From an uncultured Phocaeicola sp. (GTDB taxonomy: Bacteria; Bacteroidota; Bacteroidia; Bacteroidales; Bacteroidaceae), in NCBI GenBank assembly GCA_944320885.1, contig CALUJE010000009.1, positions 1 through 64,000 on the forward strand: DNA of 64,000 nt, read 5' to 3'. A model generated the notes under the pieces. It searched no databases and had not been told where the DNA came from. It worked only from the letters and a program-made list of their open reading frames with translations. Positions 56,288-64,000 of this stretch are shown piece after piece (within the stretch, counting starts at the first letter, position 1; the number at the start of each line of letters is the position of its first letter). Position numbers and translations under genes: made by a program.

Positions 56288-57486
56288 GATTGTTGTGGAA
56301 ATTGTTGCGCCGTCATGTCAGTATGGCGCAGTTGCTGGGTTTCTTTCTGGCCAACTGGATTGGGTTGACTATTATTCTGCTCAGTGCCCAGTTTTATTAT
56401 GACGTGCGTCCTTTGTTTGGAGAAAGTGATTCTTTCTTTAAAAAACAGTATCTTGTGATATCAAAGCCTGTAAATACGTTGGGAAGTCTTTTGGGAAGTA
56501 AGGGGACATTCTCATCCGGAGATATACAGGCGATAGAAGAGCAACCCTTTACAAAAAGTGTAGGAGCTTTTTCTTCATCATTATATGATGTATCAATGTC
56601 GGCAGGAATGTTCGGTACGAATATGAATATTCAGACAGAGATGTTTTTTGAGTCTGTTCCTGATGGATATATTGACATTGATTTGTCTGAATGGAAATAT
56701 CTTCCGGGCAGTAAAATCATTCCTATCATTCTTCCCAAAAACTATTTGAATCTGTATAACTTCGGTTTTGCCCAAAGCAGAAATCTACCCCGTTTGTCTG
56801 AGGGGGTATTGTCAATGCTCAGTTTGAAGATTTATATATCCGGAAGTGGGAAAAGAGATGTTTTTGAAGGACGGATTGTCGGATTCTCCAACCGTTTGAA
56901 TACAATATTAGTGCCCGATGCCTTTATGACGTGGGCAAATGATTACTATGCTGCGGGCAGAAAGAAAGAACCTTCGAGACTGATTGTGGAAGTTACGAAT
57001 CCCGCCGATGAGGCAATCGTGAAGTACATGGATGCACACCGCTATGAGGTAGAAGGTGATGATCTTGAAAGCGGAAAGACAGCCTGGTTCCTGAAAATCA
57101 TAGTCGGAATAGTCTTTTTTGTGGGATTTGTCATAACCTTGCTTTCATTTTATATATTGATGTTGAGTATTTTTTTAATTTTGCAGAAAAATACAGGCAA
57201 GATACAAAACCTGATGTTGATTGGCTATTCTCCACGAAAAGTCGCATTACCTTATCAGTTGCTGGTATTGTTTTTGAATATACTGGTGAGCATATTGGCT
57301 GTTACTGTCGTTTGGAATGTACATTTGGCTTATGTGGAGGAAATAAGACAAATATATCCGTCGTTCGGTAACGGAAGCCTTTTGCCGATATTCGTCATAT
57401 TATTGATATTGTTTGTGTTTATATCGTTATTCAATATCTTTGTCATACATAAAAAAGTAAAAAGGATTTGGAACGGAAACTTATAA
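56284..57486 (+). CDS. FtsX-like ABC permease
   Basis: 400 residues, TM segments at about 16-36, 273-300, 320-345 and 365-385, with a large extracytoplasmic domain between the first and second: the MacB/FtsX arrangement. Partner of the ATPase before it. Possible tasks are lipoprotein or peptide handling or a mechanotransmission role; the substrate is not readable. Overlaps the CPBP gene by 19 bases. Confidence 0.82.
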   Translation: MRLLWKLLRRHVSMAQLLGFFLANWIGLTIILLSAQFYYDVRPLFGESDSFFKKQYLVISKPVNTLGSLLGSKGTFSSGDIQAIEEQPFTKSVGAFSSSLYDVSMSAGMFGTNMNIQTEMFFESVPDGYIDIDLSEWKYLPGSKIIPIILPKNYLNLYNFGFAQSRNLPRLSEGVLSMLSLKIYISGSGKRDVFEGRIVGFSNRLNTILVPDAFMTWANDYYAAGRKKEPSRLIVEVTNPADEAIVKYMDAHRYEVEGDDLESGKTAWFLKIIVGIVFFVGFVITLLSFYILMLSIFLILQKNTGKIQNLMLIGYSPRKVALPYQLLVLFLNILVSILAVTVVWNVHLAYVEEIRQIYPSFGNGSLLPIFVILLILFVFISLFNIFVIHKKVKRIWNGNL

Positions 57487-58115
57487 AACAGATTTGCTGG
57501 GTAGACGGAAGTCTGCTTTCAATTGTAGTGATAGCCTTGTGCTGGTTTGTCCTTTTCTCACCGTGGACCAGACCGTGGGTTAATTTCTGGTGGGTTTTGT
57601 CGATATCTTCATTCCTGGTTTCTATTCTTGCCGGACATTTCTATCCTCAGTGGACACTGGACATGGATGTCGATAAGAAGAATTTCCTCTTGGGTTTTGG
57701 CTTGTTTGCCGTATTGTGTGGAGGTTGTTATGGTGGCAGTATGTATCTGATGGAGCAGTATCCGTTTCTAGAGGAACAGTTTGACAGGCTTCATCTGCTG
57801 TATGATGACTCTACCTATTATTTTCTGGCTATATTCCTTCTGTTGCTGATGGGGCAGGCTGAAGAGATATTCTGGCGTGGATATATTCAGCGGGCATTGT
57901 CCGAACGTTTGTCGCCCAATGCCGGTTATCTGATAACAACATTGCTGTATACCTTAATGTATGCATGGGCTTTTAACTGGGCCTTGACATTGGGAGCATT
58001 TGTGTTGAGTCTGGTGTGGGGTGGTTTGTGTCGGTATAATCCGCGTTGGTTATCACCGGTAATGTTGTCGCACATGTTACTGAATGTTGTCTTCTTTATA
58101 TTGTTTCCTTTATGA
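57468..58115 (+). CDS. CPBP-family intramembrane protease (Abi/Rce1-like)
   Basis: 215 residues, about six TM segments. The catalytic region is GQAEEIFWRGYIQR (EExxxR) and later SHMLLNVVFF (HxxxN/B). The start codon is TTG at 57468 inside the permease gene; no ATG lies near, the next in frame being about 200 bases downstream. Possible processing of prenylated or bacteriocin-type peptides; inference only. Confidence 0.82.
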   Translation: MERKLIKQICWVDGSLLSIVVIALCWFVLFSPWTRPWVNFWWVLSISSFLVSILAGHFYPQWTLDMDVDKKNFLLGFGLFAVLCGGCYGGSMYLMEQYPFLEEQFDRLHLLYDDSTYYFLAIFLLLLMGQAEEIFWRGYIQRALSERLSPNAGYLITTLLYTLMYAWAFNWALTLGAFVLSLVWGGLCRYNPRWLSPVMLSHMLLNVVFFILFPL

Positions 58116-58139
58116 TAATCTGAAAAAACTGCATAAAAT

Positions 58140-58550
58140 ATGGTTCAACAGGTAGAATTGATTTTGCGTCCCCGTACACGGGGATTTCATCTGGTAACCG
58201 ATGAAGTTCTTTCCGCTTTGCCGGAGTTGCCTGCATGTGGGTTGTTGCATTTGTTTGTCAAGCATACCAGCTGTGGACTGGCGATTAATGAAAATGCTGA
58301 TCCGGATGTGCGGACAGATATGGAGTCGTCGTTTAACCGTCTGGTGAAAGAAAGAGAACCTTATTATCTTCATACGTTGGAGGGGGCTGATGATATGCCG
58401 GCACATATAAAGAGCGTGCTTACAGGAGTCAGTCTTACTATTCCTATCACGAATGGCCGGTTGAATATGGGAACCTGGCAGGGGATATATCTGTGTGAAT
58501 ATCGCAACTATGGAGGTCCGCGTCATATTACGGCCACTATAATCAGTTGA
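58140..58550 (+). CDS. YjbQ family protein (UPF0047)
   Basis: 136 residues matching the YjbQ family along its length: HTSCGLAINENADPDVRTDM, DDMPAHIKSVLTG and the C-terminal LNMGTWQGIYLCEYR. E. coli YjbQ has a weak thiamine-phosphate synthase activity, physiological role open. The end of the rsmE run; a terminator follows. Confidence 0.9.
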   Translation: MVQQVELILRPRTRGFHLVTDEVLSALPELPACGLLHLFVKHTSCGLAINENADPDVRTDMESSFNRLVKEREPYYLHTLEGADDMPAHIKSVLTGVSLTIPITNGRLNMGTWQGIYLCEYRNYGGPRHITATIIS

Positions 58551-58571
58551 CAATGATATTTTATTGACAGG

Positions 58572-58620
58572 AGAGCGTGTAAGGGCAGTGTGTAAAACCG
58601 CTGTTTTTACACGCTCTTTT
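58572..58620 (+). terminator. Terminator of the rsmE-yjbQ run
   Basis: AGAGCGTGTAA (58572-58582) and TTACACGCTCT (58607-58617) with TTT after. Confidence 0.85.
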
Positions 58621-58660
58621 AATATGATGATTGCTGTGCAGTGAAATGTTCCTTGCATGA

Positions 58661-58694
58661 TTTGTTGGGAGTAGAAGTTTTTTTCATAACTTTG
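58661..58694 (+). promoter_or_regulatory. Promoter of the bio leader and operon
   Basis: TTTG (58661-58664), 22 bases, TAACTTTG (58687-58694). Transcription would begin near 58700. I see no other good promoter between here and bioB. Confidence 0.6.
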
Positions 58695-58701
58695 TGCTGA
58701 T

Positions 58702-59079
58702 ATGAGAAGATTGAATAGACATAATAGCCGGATGATTCGTTTCCGCCAGTGGAGCCGGAAAGCATATGCTGTTTTTTCCAGTCTGGGAAAGCATGTGACT
58801 ATTGGTTTCGTAGGAAAGGGAATTGTCGATGCCTCCTTATGCAAGTCTTCTCACAGCAGTGCTGCCTGTTCGGAAGGATATGAATTCTGCACATCGAGAC
58901 TGTTGGCAGATGACAGTAGTGATGAGAGTAGTATAGGAGGGAATATTATGCCCTCTTGCAGAGATCTTATGTTTCTTCTGTCTGTTGAAAACAGCTGTAG
59001 CCCTGCCCGTAAGTGTGATTTGTTTGTAAAAAGAAGTATAACCGGGAAACAGTATCAGAAAATATCAGGTATTTTCTGA
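58702..59079 (+). CDS. Small ORF resembling the N-terminus of a TonB-dependent receptor, in the bio leader
   Basis: 125 residues from the ATG at 58702 or 115 from 58732, which is better placed relative to the promoter. MIRFRQWSRKAYAVFSSLGK and VTIGFVGKGIVDAS recall the unusual N-terminal signal sequences of vitamin-type TonB receptors in Bacteroides (from memory). After about residue 60 nothing resembling a plug or barrel follows. It could be a leader polypeptide or a relic of a biotin receptor gene. Its end overlaps the terminator stem. Confidence 0.4.
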   Translation: MRRLNRHNSRMIRFRQWSRKAYAVFSSLGKHVTIGFVGKGIVDASLCKSSHSSAACSEGYEFCTSRLLADDSSDESSIGGNIMPSCRDLMFLLSVENSCSPARKCDLFVKRSITGKQYQKISGIF

Positions 59080-59091
59080 TACTGTTTTTTT
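59047..59091 (+). terminator. Strong terminator 12 bases before bioB
   Basis: AAACAGTATCAGAAAATA (59047-59064), loop TCAGG, TATTTTCTGATACTGTTT (59070-59087), then T to 59091. bioB begins at 59104, leaving no room for a promoter, so bioB must be reached by read-through. Confidence 0.85.
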
Positions 59092-59103
59092 ATATCCAAT
59101 AAG

Positions 59104-60063
59104 ATGATGATAGAAATATTGAAAAACAAGGTACTTGATGGTGGCAAGATTTCTTTGTCTGAAGTACTTGAACTGGAAAAGAATGCGGCAGATGAAGAAT
59201 TGTTTGAGGCCGCTCATGAAATAACCGAGAGAATGGCTTCGAAAAATTTTGATATGTGCTCCATAATCAATGCTAAATCGGGCCTTTGTTCGGAAGATTG
59301 CAAATGGTGTGCACAGTCAATGCATCATCATACAGGAATAAAGGAATATCCGCTGGTATCGGTAGAAGAGTGCGTAGATGCTGCAGCTGCCAATGCTTCG
59401 AAAGAAGTAAAACGCTTTTCGTTGGTTACCAGTGGGCGTAAACCTTCCCCTTCGGAAGTGGAACAGCTGTGTGAACGTATTCGTGCCATTAAGTCAAATT
59501 GCAGAATAGAGGTTTGTGTGTCATTGGGACTGCTCTCTGAAGATGCTATCAAAAAATTGTACGAAGCCGGTGCAACACGTTATCATTGTAATCTGGAAAC
59601 AGCTCCGTCTTATTTTTCAAAGCTGTGTTCCACGCATACGCAAGAGCAGAAACTAAAGACACTTGAAGCTGCCCGAAAGGCCGGAATGGATATTTGTTGC
59701 GGAGGAATAATCGGAATGGGAGAGACTATGGAACAGCGCATTGAGCTGGCTTTTACTTTGCGTGAACTGGATGTGAAATCCATTCCTCTGAATGTATTAC
59801 AACCTATTAAGGGAACTCCTCTTCAGGATATAGCCCTGTTGTCCGAAAGGGATATTCTGAGAACTGTAGCCTTGTTCCGCTTTATACACCCCACATCTTA
59901 TCTGCGCTTTGCAGGCGGACGTGCAAGGCTTTCGGAAGAAACATTGAGAAAAGCATTATATATAGGAATAAATTCGGCCATTGTGGGTGACATGCTTACA
60001 ACCTTGGGCTCGAACATTGCAGATGATAAAAAACGAATAAAAGAAGCTGGATATGAATTATAA
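59104..60063 (+). CDS. bioB: Biotin synthase BioB
   Basis: Radical-SAM enzyme that inserts sulphur into dethiobiotin. 319 residues. The cluster motif CSEDCKWC is present (CxxxCxxC); [18 protein letters not shown] and [17 protein letters not shown] follow as in BioB. First gene of bioBAFGCD; an 11-base overlap with bioA. Transcription must pass the terminator in front of it. Confidence 0.96.
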   Translation: MMIEILKNKVLDGGKISLSEVLELEKNAADEELFEAAHEITERMASKNFDMCSIINAKSGLCSEDCKWCAQSMHHHTGIKEYPLVSVEECVDAAAANASKEVKRFSLVTSGRKPSPSEVEQLCERIRAIKSNCRIEVCVSLGLLSEDAIKKLYEAGATRYHCNLETAPSYFSKLCSTHTQEQKLKTLEAARKAGMDICCGGIIGMGETMEQRIELAFTLRELDVKSIPLNVLQPIKGTPLQDIALLSERDILRTVALFRFIHPTSYLRFAGGRARLSEETLRKALYIGINSAIVGDMLTTLGSNIADDKKRIKEAGYEL

Positions 60064-61348
60064 ATACGAAACTGACCCGTTTGACAGAGAACATTTGTGG
60101 CATCCTTATACCTCGGCTACCAATCCGCTACCGACCTATAAGGTAAAGAAAGCAGAAGGATGTATCATAACATTGGATGATGGCACGGAACTGATTGAAG
60201 GAATGTCGTCATGGTGGTGTGCTGTGCACGGATACAATCATCCGGTGCTGAATAAGGCAATAGAGGAACAGATTCATAAGATGTCGCATGTCATGTTTGG
60301 CGGACTGACACATGAGCCGGCCATAGAACTTGGCAAATTATTGCTGGACATTGTTCCTCCTTCCATGCAGAAGATATTCTATGCCGACAGTGGCTCGGTG
60401 GCTGTAGAGGTTGCTTTGAAGATGGCCGTACAGTACCAGTTTGCAAAGGGATGTCCGCAGAAGAATAATTTTGTGACCATCCGTTCGGGATATCACGGTG
60501 ATACATGGAATGCCATGTCAGTCTGCGACCCTGTAACGGGTATGCACAGTTTGTTTGGAACGGCTTTACCGGTGCGTTATTTTGCTCCTTCTCCACAATG
60601 CCGTTATGGAGAAGAATGGAATTCCGAAGATATTTTGCCTCTTAAGAAGATTGTTGAGGAACATCATGGCGAGCTGGCCGGGCTCATATTGGAGCCGGTA
60701 GTTCAGGGAGCCGGCGGTATGCGTTTTTATAATCCGCAATATCTGCGTGAGGCTGCTCAATTATGTAAGGAATATGGACTGTTGCTCATTTTTGATGAGA
60801 TTGCTACCGGATTCGGACGGACCGGAAAACTTTTTGCATGGGAGCATGCCGGAGTAGAACCGGATATCATGTGTATAGGAAAAGCACTTACTGGAGGATA
60901 TATGACGTTCTCTGCTGTATTGACAACCGATGAAGTGGCTTCGTGCATATCCGACAACTATCCTAATGCCTTTATGCATGGACCTACGTTTATGGGAAAT
61001 CCGTTGGCTTGTGCCGTAGCCAAGGCTTCGGTCCAACTGCTCCTGTCATCAGGATGGAAACAAAAGGTAGACAATATAGAAAAGCAGTTGAAAGAAGAAC
61101 TGCAACCGGCATGGAAACTGCCTCAGGTGGCTGATGTCAGAGTGCTGGGTGCCATTGGAGTGATTGAAACCAGAGAGCCTGTAGATATGGCATGGATGCA
61201 GAAACGTTTTGTGGAAGAAGGCGTATGGGTACGCCCGTTCGGAAAACTGGTTTATATAATGCCGCCCTTTATCATGTCTGCGGAGCAGTTGCATAAGCTG
61301 ACTTCTGCACTGATAAAGATTGTGAGTGAAATGAAAATGGAAAAATGA
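60053..61348 (+). CDS. bioA: Adenosylmethionine-8-amino-7-oxononanoate aminotransferase BioA
   Basis: PLP enzyme, makes DAPA using SAM as amino donor. 431 residues. [14 protein letters not shown] at the start, [26 protein letters not shown] and the PLP Lys in [11 protein letters not shown]. Overlaps bioB and bioF (4 bases). Confidence 0.96.
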   Translation: MNYKYETDPFDREHLWHPYTSATNPLPTYKVKKAEGCIITLDDGTELIEGMSSWWCAVHGYNHPVLNKAIEEQIHKMSHVMFGGLTHEPAIELGKLLLDIVPPSMQKIFYADSGSVAVEVALKMAVQYQFAKGCPQKNNFVTIRSGYHGDTWNAMSVCDPVTGMHSLFGTALPVRYFAPSPQCRYGEEWNSEDILPLKKIVEEHHGELAGLILEPVVQGAGGMRFYNPQYLREAAQLCKEYGLLLIFDEIATGFGRTGKLFAWEHAGVEPDIMCIGKALTGGYMTFSAVLTTDEVASCISDNYPNAFMHGPTFMGNPLACAVAKASVQLLLSSGWKQKVDNIEKQLKEELQPAWKLPQVADVRVLGAIGVIETREPVDMAWMQKRFVEEGVWVRPFGKLVYIMPPFIMSAEQLHKLTSALIKIVSEMKMEK

Positions 61349-62505
61349 ATATGAATGATATTTGTCAGTCATATAAGGATGAGTTGCAGAGACTGGAGGC
61401 TTCGGGCAATCTGAGAAAGCTTCCAAGTGTGGTGCACGATGGTAAATGGGTGATAGATGGTGGCAGAAAGATGCTGAATCTGTCTTCCAATGACTATCTA
61501 GGTCTGTCCACCGATAAAGCGTTACGACAGGAGTTTATAAGCAATCGCATGACAGAAGAATGTTTGTTTTCATCATCTTCCTCACGTTTGCTTACGGGCA
61601 ATTACACCATCTATGACCGGCTTGAAACTCTTCTGGCCGATTTGTTTGGAGCAGAGAGTGCACTGGTGTTCTGTAGCGGATACCACATGAATACGGGCAT
61701 TCTTCCGGCAGTGACAGACAGCACGACGCTGATATTGGCCGATAAGCTGGTACATGCCAGTATCATTGACGGAATAAGATTGTCACAGGCACAGTGTGTG
61801 CGGTATCGCCATCAGGACTACAAGCAGCTGGAAATGTTGCTTCAGAAGCATAAAGATAACTTTTCTCGTATAATCATTGTTACTGAGAGTATTTTCAGTA
61901 TGGATGGTGATATAGCTCCGTTGTACAAGCTTGTTGACTTAAAGAAGATGTATCCGAATGTGATGCTTTATGTTGATGAAGCTCATGCAATTGGGGTGAG
62001 AGGCGATAACGGATTGGGAATTGCAGAAGAACAAGGCTGCATTCACGATATTGATTTCTTGTGTGGAACATTTGGTAAGGCTTTGTCTTCGGTGGGTGCA
62101 TATGTTATTTGCCGGAAAGCAATCCGTGAGTTTCTGGTGAACAGAATGCGTACCTTGATTTTTACTACGGCTCTTCCGCCGGTAAATGTGGCCTGGACTT
62201 ATTTTATAGTAGAGCATCTTTCTCAGATGAAAGAACGGCGCAATGCCTTGAACCTTGTTTCATCACGTCTGCGGGATGCATTGCGGGTCAAAGGTTGTGA
62301 TGTGGCATCGGAAAGTCACATCGTGCCGATGATTGTAGGTAAGAGCAGTGATACCATATTGAAGGCTGAAGAAATGCAGCGTAAGGGATTTTATGTGTTG
62401 CCTGTCCGTCCGCCTACCGTACCGGAAGGAACCTCACGTTTGCGCTTTTCATTAACAGCTGCTGTGAGTGAGGAGGAAGTCGGTCGTTTAATAGAAGTAT
62501 TGTAA
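61345..62505 (+). CDS. bioF: 8-Amino-7-oxononanoate synthase BioF
   Basis: Joins pimeloyl-ACP and alanine with PLP. 386 residues. [11 protein letters not shown] at the start, [22 protein letters not shown] and the PLP Lys in [14 protein letters not shown]. Normal length. bioG starts 4 bases later. Confidence 0.95.
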   Translation: MNMNDICQSYKDELQRLEASGNLRKLPSVVHDGKWVIDGGRKMLNLSSNDYLGLSTDKALRQEFISNRMTEECLFSSSSSRLLTGNYTIYDRLETLLADLFGAESALVFCSGYHMNTGILPAVTDSTTLILADKLVHASIIDGIRLSQAQCVRYRHQDYKQLEMLLQKHKDNFSRIIIVTESIFSMDGDIAPLYKLVDLKKMYPNVMLYVDEAHAIGVRGDNGLGIAEEQGCIHDIDFLCGTFGKALSSVGAYVICRKAIREFLVNRMRTLIFTTALPPVNVAWTYFIVEHLSQMKERRNALNLVSSRLRDALRVKGCDVASESHIVPMIVGKSSDTILKAEEMQRKGFYVLPVRPPTVPEGTSRLRFSLTAAVSEEEVGRLIEVL

Positions 62506-62509
62506 ACTT

Positions 62510-63178
62510 ATGAAACAGATATTTTTGAAGAAAGAGGGAAATTCCGGATTGTTGCTTTTCTTTGCCGGATGGGGAGCTGATGAACATCTTTTTACAGCAC
62601 CTGTACTTGACGGATATGACTGCATGTTGTGTTACGATTATCGGGCACTGGATTTTGACAGCTCCTTGCTTGATGGCTACGCTTCTGTCCGTCTGTTGGC
62701 CTGGTCAATGGGGGTGTGGGTTGCCCAACATGTTGCATCCCGCCTTAAACTGAACTATGACAGAAAAGTAGCTGTAAACGGAACACCTTACCCGATTGAT
62801 GACAAAAAGGGTATACCGTATGCTGTATTCATGGGAACTTTGGAAGGAATTTCCGTGCCTACACTTTATAAGTTCCGGCGCAGAATGTGCGGGTCGGCAA
62901 AAGAATTGCAGGAGTTTACGGCCAGAATGCCTCAAAGAGCATTGGAGGAACTGAGAGATGAGCTGGCAGCTCTTCAGCGTTTTGTTGCAGAAAGTGATGC
63001 CGGAGATGCTTCTTTCTGGGATGAAGCCATAGCAGGTAAAAACGATTTTATATTTCCGTTTGAGAATCAGATGAATGCCTGGAAAAACATTCATGTGCAG
63101 GTAATGGATATAGCACATTATGATACTTCTCTTTTTGCTGATTTGTTAAGAAAGGAGGAAATGTGGACAAAACATTGA
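62510..63178 (+). CDS. bioG: Pimeloyl-ACP methyl ester esterase BioG
   Basis: DUF452 alpha/beta-hydrolase of the BioG type that removes the methyl ester from pimeloyl-ACP, replacing BioH. 222 residues. FFAGWGADEHLF is the family start, nucleophile Ser in LAWSMGVWVA, late His in DIAHYDTSLF. Overlaps bioC by 16 bases. Confidence 0.9.
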   Translation: MKQIFLKKEGNSGLLLFFAGWGADEHLFTAPVLDGYDCMLCYDYRALDFDSSLLDGYASVRLLAWSMGVWVAQHVASRLKLNYDRKVAVNGTPYPIDDKKGIPYAVFMGTLEGISVPTLYKFRRRMCGSAKELQEFTARMPQRALEELRDELAALQRFVAESDAGDASFWDEAIAGKNDFIFPFENQMNAWKNIHVQVMDIAHYDTSLFADLLRKEEMWTKH

Positions 63179-63915
63179 TAAAGCAACGTTTTGCCAAGGC
63201 GGTAGCTACCTATGAAAAGGAAGCTGCTGTGCAAAGGCAGATAGCTTCTCATATGGTAGAGCTTATGGAAAAATATCTGCCTGAAGATGTGCATCGTAAT
63301 GTGTGGGAGATAGGTTGCGGTACCGGGATGCTTACGCGTTTTTACCTCAACCGTTTCACTCCGGAGGAACTTTATCTTAACGATTTGTGTCCGGAAGTAA
63401 AACCGTATCTGGAGGATGTATTGAGTAGTAAGGTGACCTTTGAGGCTGGCGATGCTGAAGGAATGCTGCCTCCGTTGCAGACAAGTCTGCTTGTTTCATG
63501 TTCAGCATTGCAATGGCTTGAAGAGCCGGTTTCTTTTCTTGCGCGCTGTCAGGATGCGATGACCTCGGATGCTTTTCTGGCATTCAGCATGTTTGGCGAA
63601 GATAATATGAAAGAGATGTGCATGCTGGCAGAGAATACCTTGAATTATTATACGCTCGATGAACTGAAGGATATGCTTGCACGGCAAGGACTGAATGTAT
63701 TGTATTCTGAGGAAGAACGCATTCCGTTGCAGTTTGATTCTCCGCTGGATGTATTGAGACATTTGAAGCTGACAGGTGTAACAGGAATCAACCGTCAGCA
63801 ATGGACTAAAGGAAAGCTGGAAAGCTTCTGCCGGCAGTATAAGGATATGTTTGCATTACAGGATGGTAGAGTCGCACTGACTTATCATCCGGTTTATATA
63901 ATCATAAAAAAATAA
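63163..63915 (+). CDS. bioC: Malonyl-ACP O-methyltransferase BioC
   Basis: Methylates malonyl-ACP to begin the pimelate chain. 250 residues from a GTG at 63163, with an AGGAGG at 63153-63158; the nearby ATG at 63161 is in the bioG frame (MWTKH stop). SAM motif I is WEIGCGTGMLTRF; LVSCSALQWLEEP is the BioC post-motif. QRFAKAVATYEKEAAVQ is the typical N-terminus. Confidence 0.93.
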   Translation: MDKTLIKQRFAKAVATYEKEAAVQRQIASHMVELMEKYLPEDVHRNVWEIGCGTGMLTRFYLNRFTPEELYLNDLCPEVKPYLEDVLSSKVTFEAGDAEGMLPPLQTSLLVSCSALQWLEEPVSFLARCQDAMTSDAFLAFSMFGEDNMKEMCMLAENTLNYYTLDELKDMLARQGLNVLYSEEERIPLQFDSPLDVLRHLKLTGVTGINRQQWTKGKLESFCRQYKDMFALQDGRVALTYHPVYIIIKK

Positions 63916-63919
63916 AAGT

Positions 63920-64000
63920 ATGGAAAATGGTGTATATTTTGTAAGTGGCATCGATACCAATATTGGAAAAAGTTATGCCACCGGATTCATAGCAAAACAA
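63920..64000 (+). CDS. bioD: Dethiobiotin synthetase BioD (start only)
   Basis: The first 27 codons, cut by the window end. MENGVYFVSGIDTNIGKSYATG has the BioD P-loop (GxDTxxGKS). Four bases after bioC, completing bioBAFGCD. Confidence 0.9.
   Translation, partial: MENGVYFVSGIDTNIGKSYATGFIAKQ

Noticed and set aside
1..64000. CRISPR arrays, rRNA, integrases and complete insertion sequences
   Set aside because: None could be seen: no regularly spaced direct repeats, no transposase or integrase motifs among the translated frames, no rRNA-like sequence.

Overview
The window is a stretch of chromosome from a gut member of the Bacteroidaceae, most likely Bacteroides or Phocaeicola. The evidence is a SusC/SusD pair with extra surface lipoproteins, many SPII signal peptides followed by acidic residues, Bacteroidetes-type promoters (TTTG, about 20 bases, TAnnTTTG) before many genes, and Bacteroidales-typical families such as DUF4957, DUF4861, DUF4836, DUF1573 and hybrid two-component systems. 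No rRNA, CRISPR array, prophage or complete insertion sequence is visible. The only tRNA is tRNA-Ala(GGC).

Layout. (1) 1-5.8 kb: the tail of a glycan-uptake locus. It holds a SusC porin gene that has lost its first third next to what looks like the end of a mobile element, then SusD and a beta-helix lipoprotein. (2) 5.9-8.2 kb, minus strand: tRNA-Ala, a small membrane protein, an RsmI-like methyltransferase and fabI. (3) 8.3-18.8 kb: pectin-type carbohydrate genes (GH28, DUF4861, GH43, an esterase, a trehalase-fold glycosidase), interrupted by a carboxyltransferase with a degenerate biotin domain and an AlaX-type editing protein. (4) 18.7-26.7 kb: a DUF1573 protein, a predicted small RNA, an orphan HpaII-restriction-enzyme-like protein, a class A beta-lactamase, a cytoplasmic alpha-amylase, fabD, thiD and a second GH28. 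(5) 27-39.3 kb, minus strand: a sigma-54 response regulator and hybrid kinase in one run with a MATE pump, an M16 peptidase and a cyclophilin, then a Dna2-like nuclease-helicase and an MltF-like transglycosylase. (6) 39.5-47 kb: an XRE-cupin regulator with an acyl-CoA ligase, a hotdog thioesterase, and the hisGDCB operon behind an attenuator with a His-rich leader peptide. (7) 47-53.3 kb: mgsA, a lipocalin, nadE, two unknown small genes, and a Fur-family regulator with a rubrerythrin. (8) 53.4-58.6 kb: rsmE, DUF4836, an ABC transporter, a CPBP protease and a YjbQ protein. (9) 58.7 kb to the end: the biotin operon bioBAFGCD, preceded by a small ORF that resembles only the N-terminus of a TonB receptor and by a strong terminator 12 bases before bioB.

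How the parts work together. SusC/SusD, the GH28s, GH43, DUF4861 and the esterase form a toolkit for pectic polysaccharide, although housekeeping genes split it. fabI and fabD belong to fatty-acid synthesis. The his and bio operons are complete short pathways; bioD is cut by the window end. Fur-family regulator plus rubrerythrin form a peroxide-defence pair.

The items most worth a second look are the orphan HpaII-like protein with an apparently lost catalytic lysine, the carboxyltransferase whose biotin-acceptor lysine is replaced, the two predicted small RNAs with a shared motif, the truncated SusC with its mobile-element junction, and the bio operon leader. Family assignments come from reading motifs in the translated sequence and from memory of the families; no database search was run.
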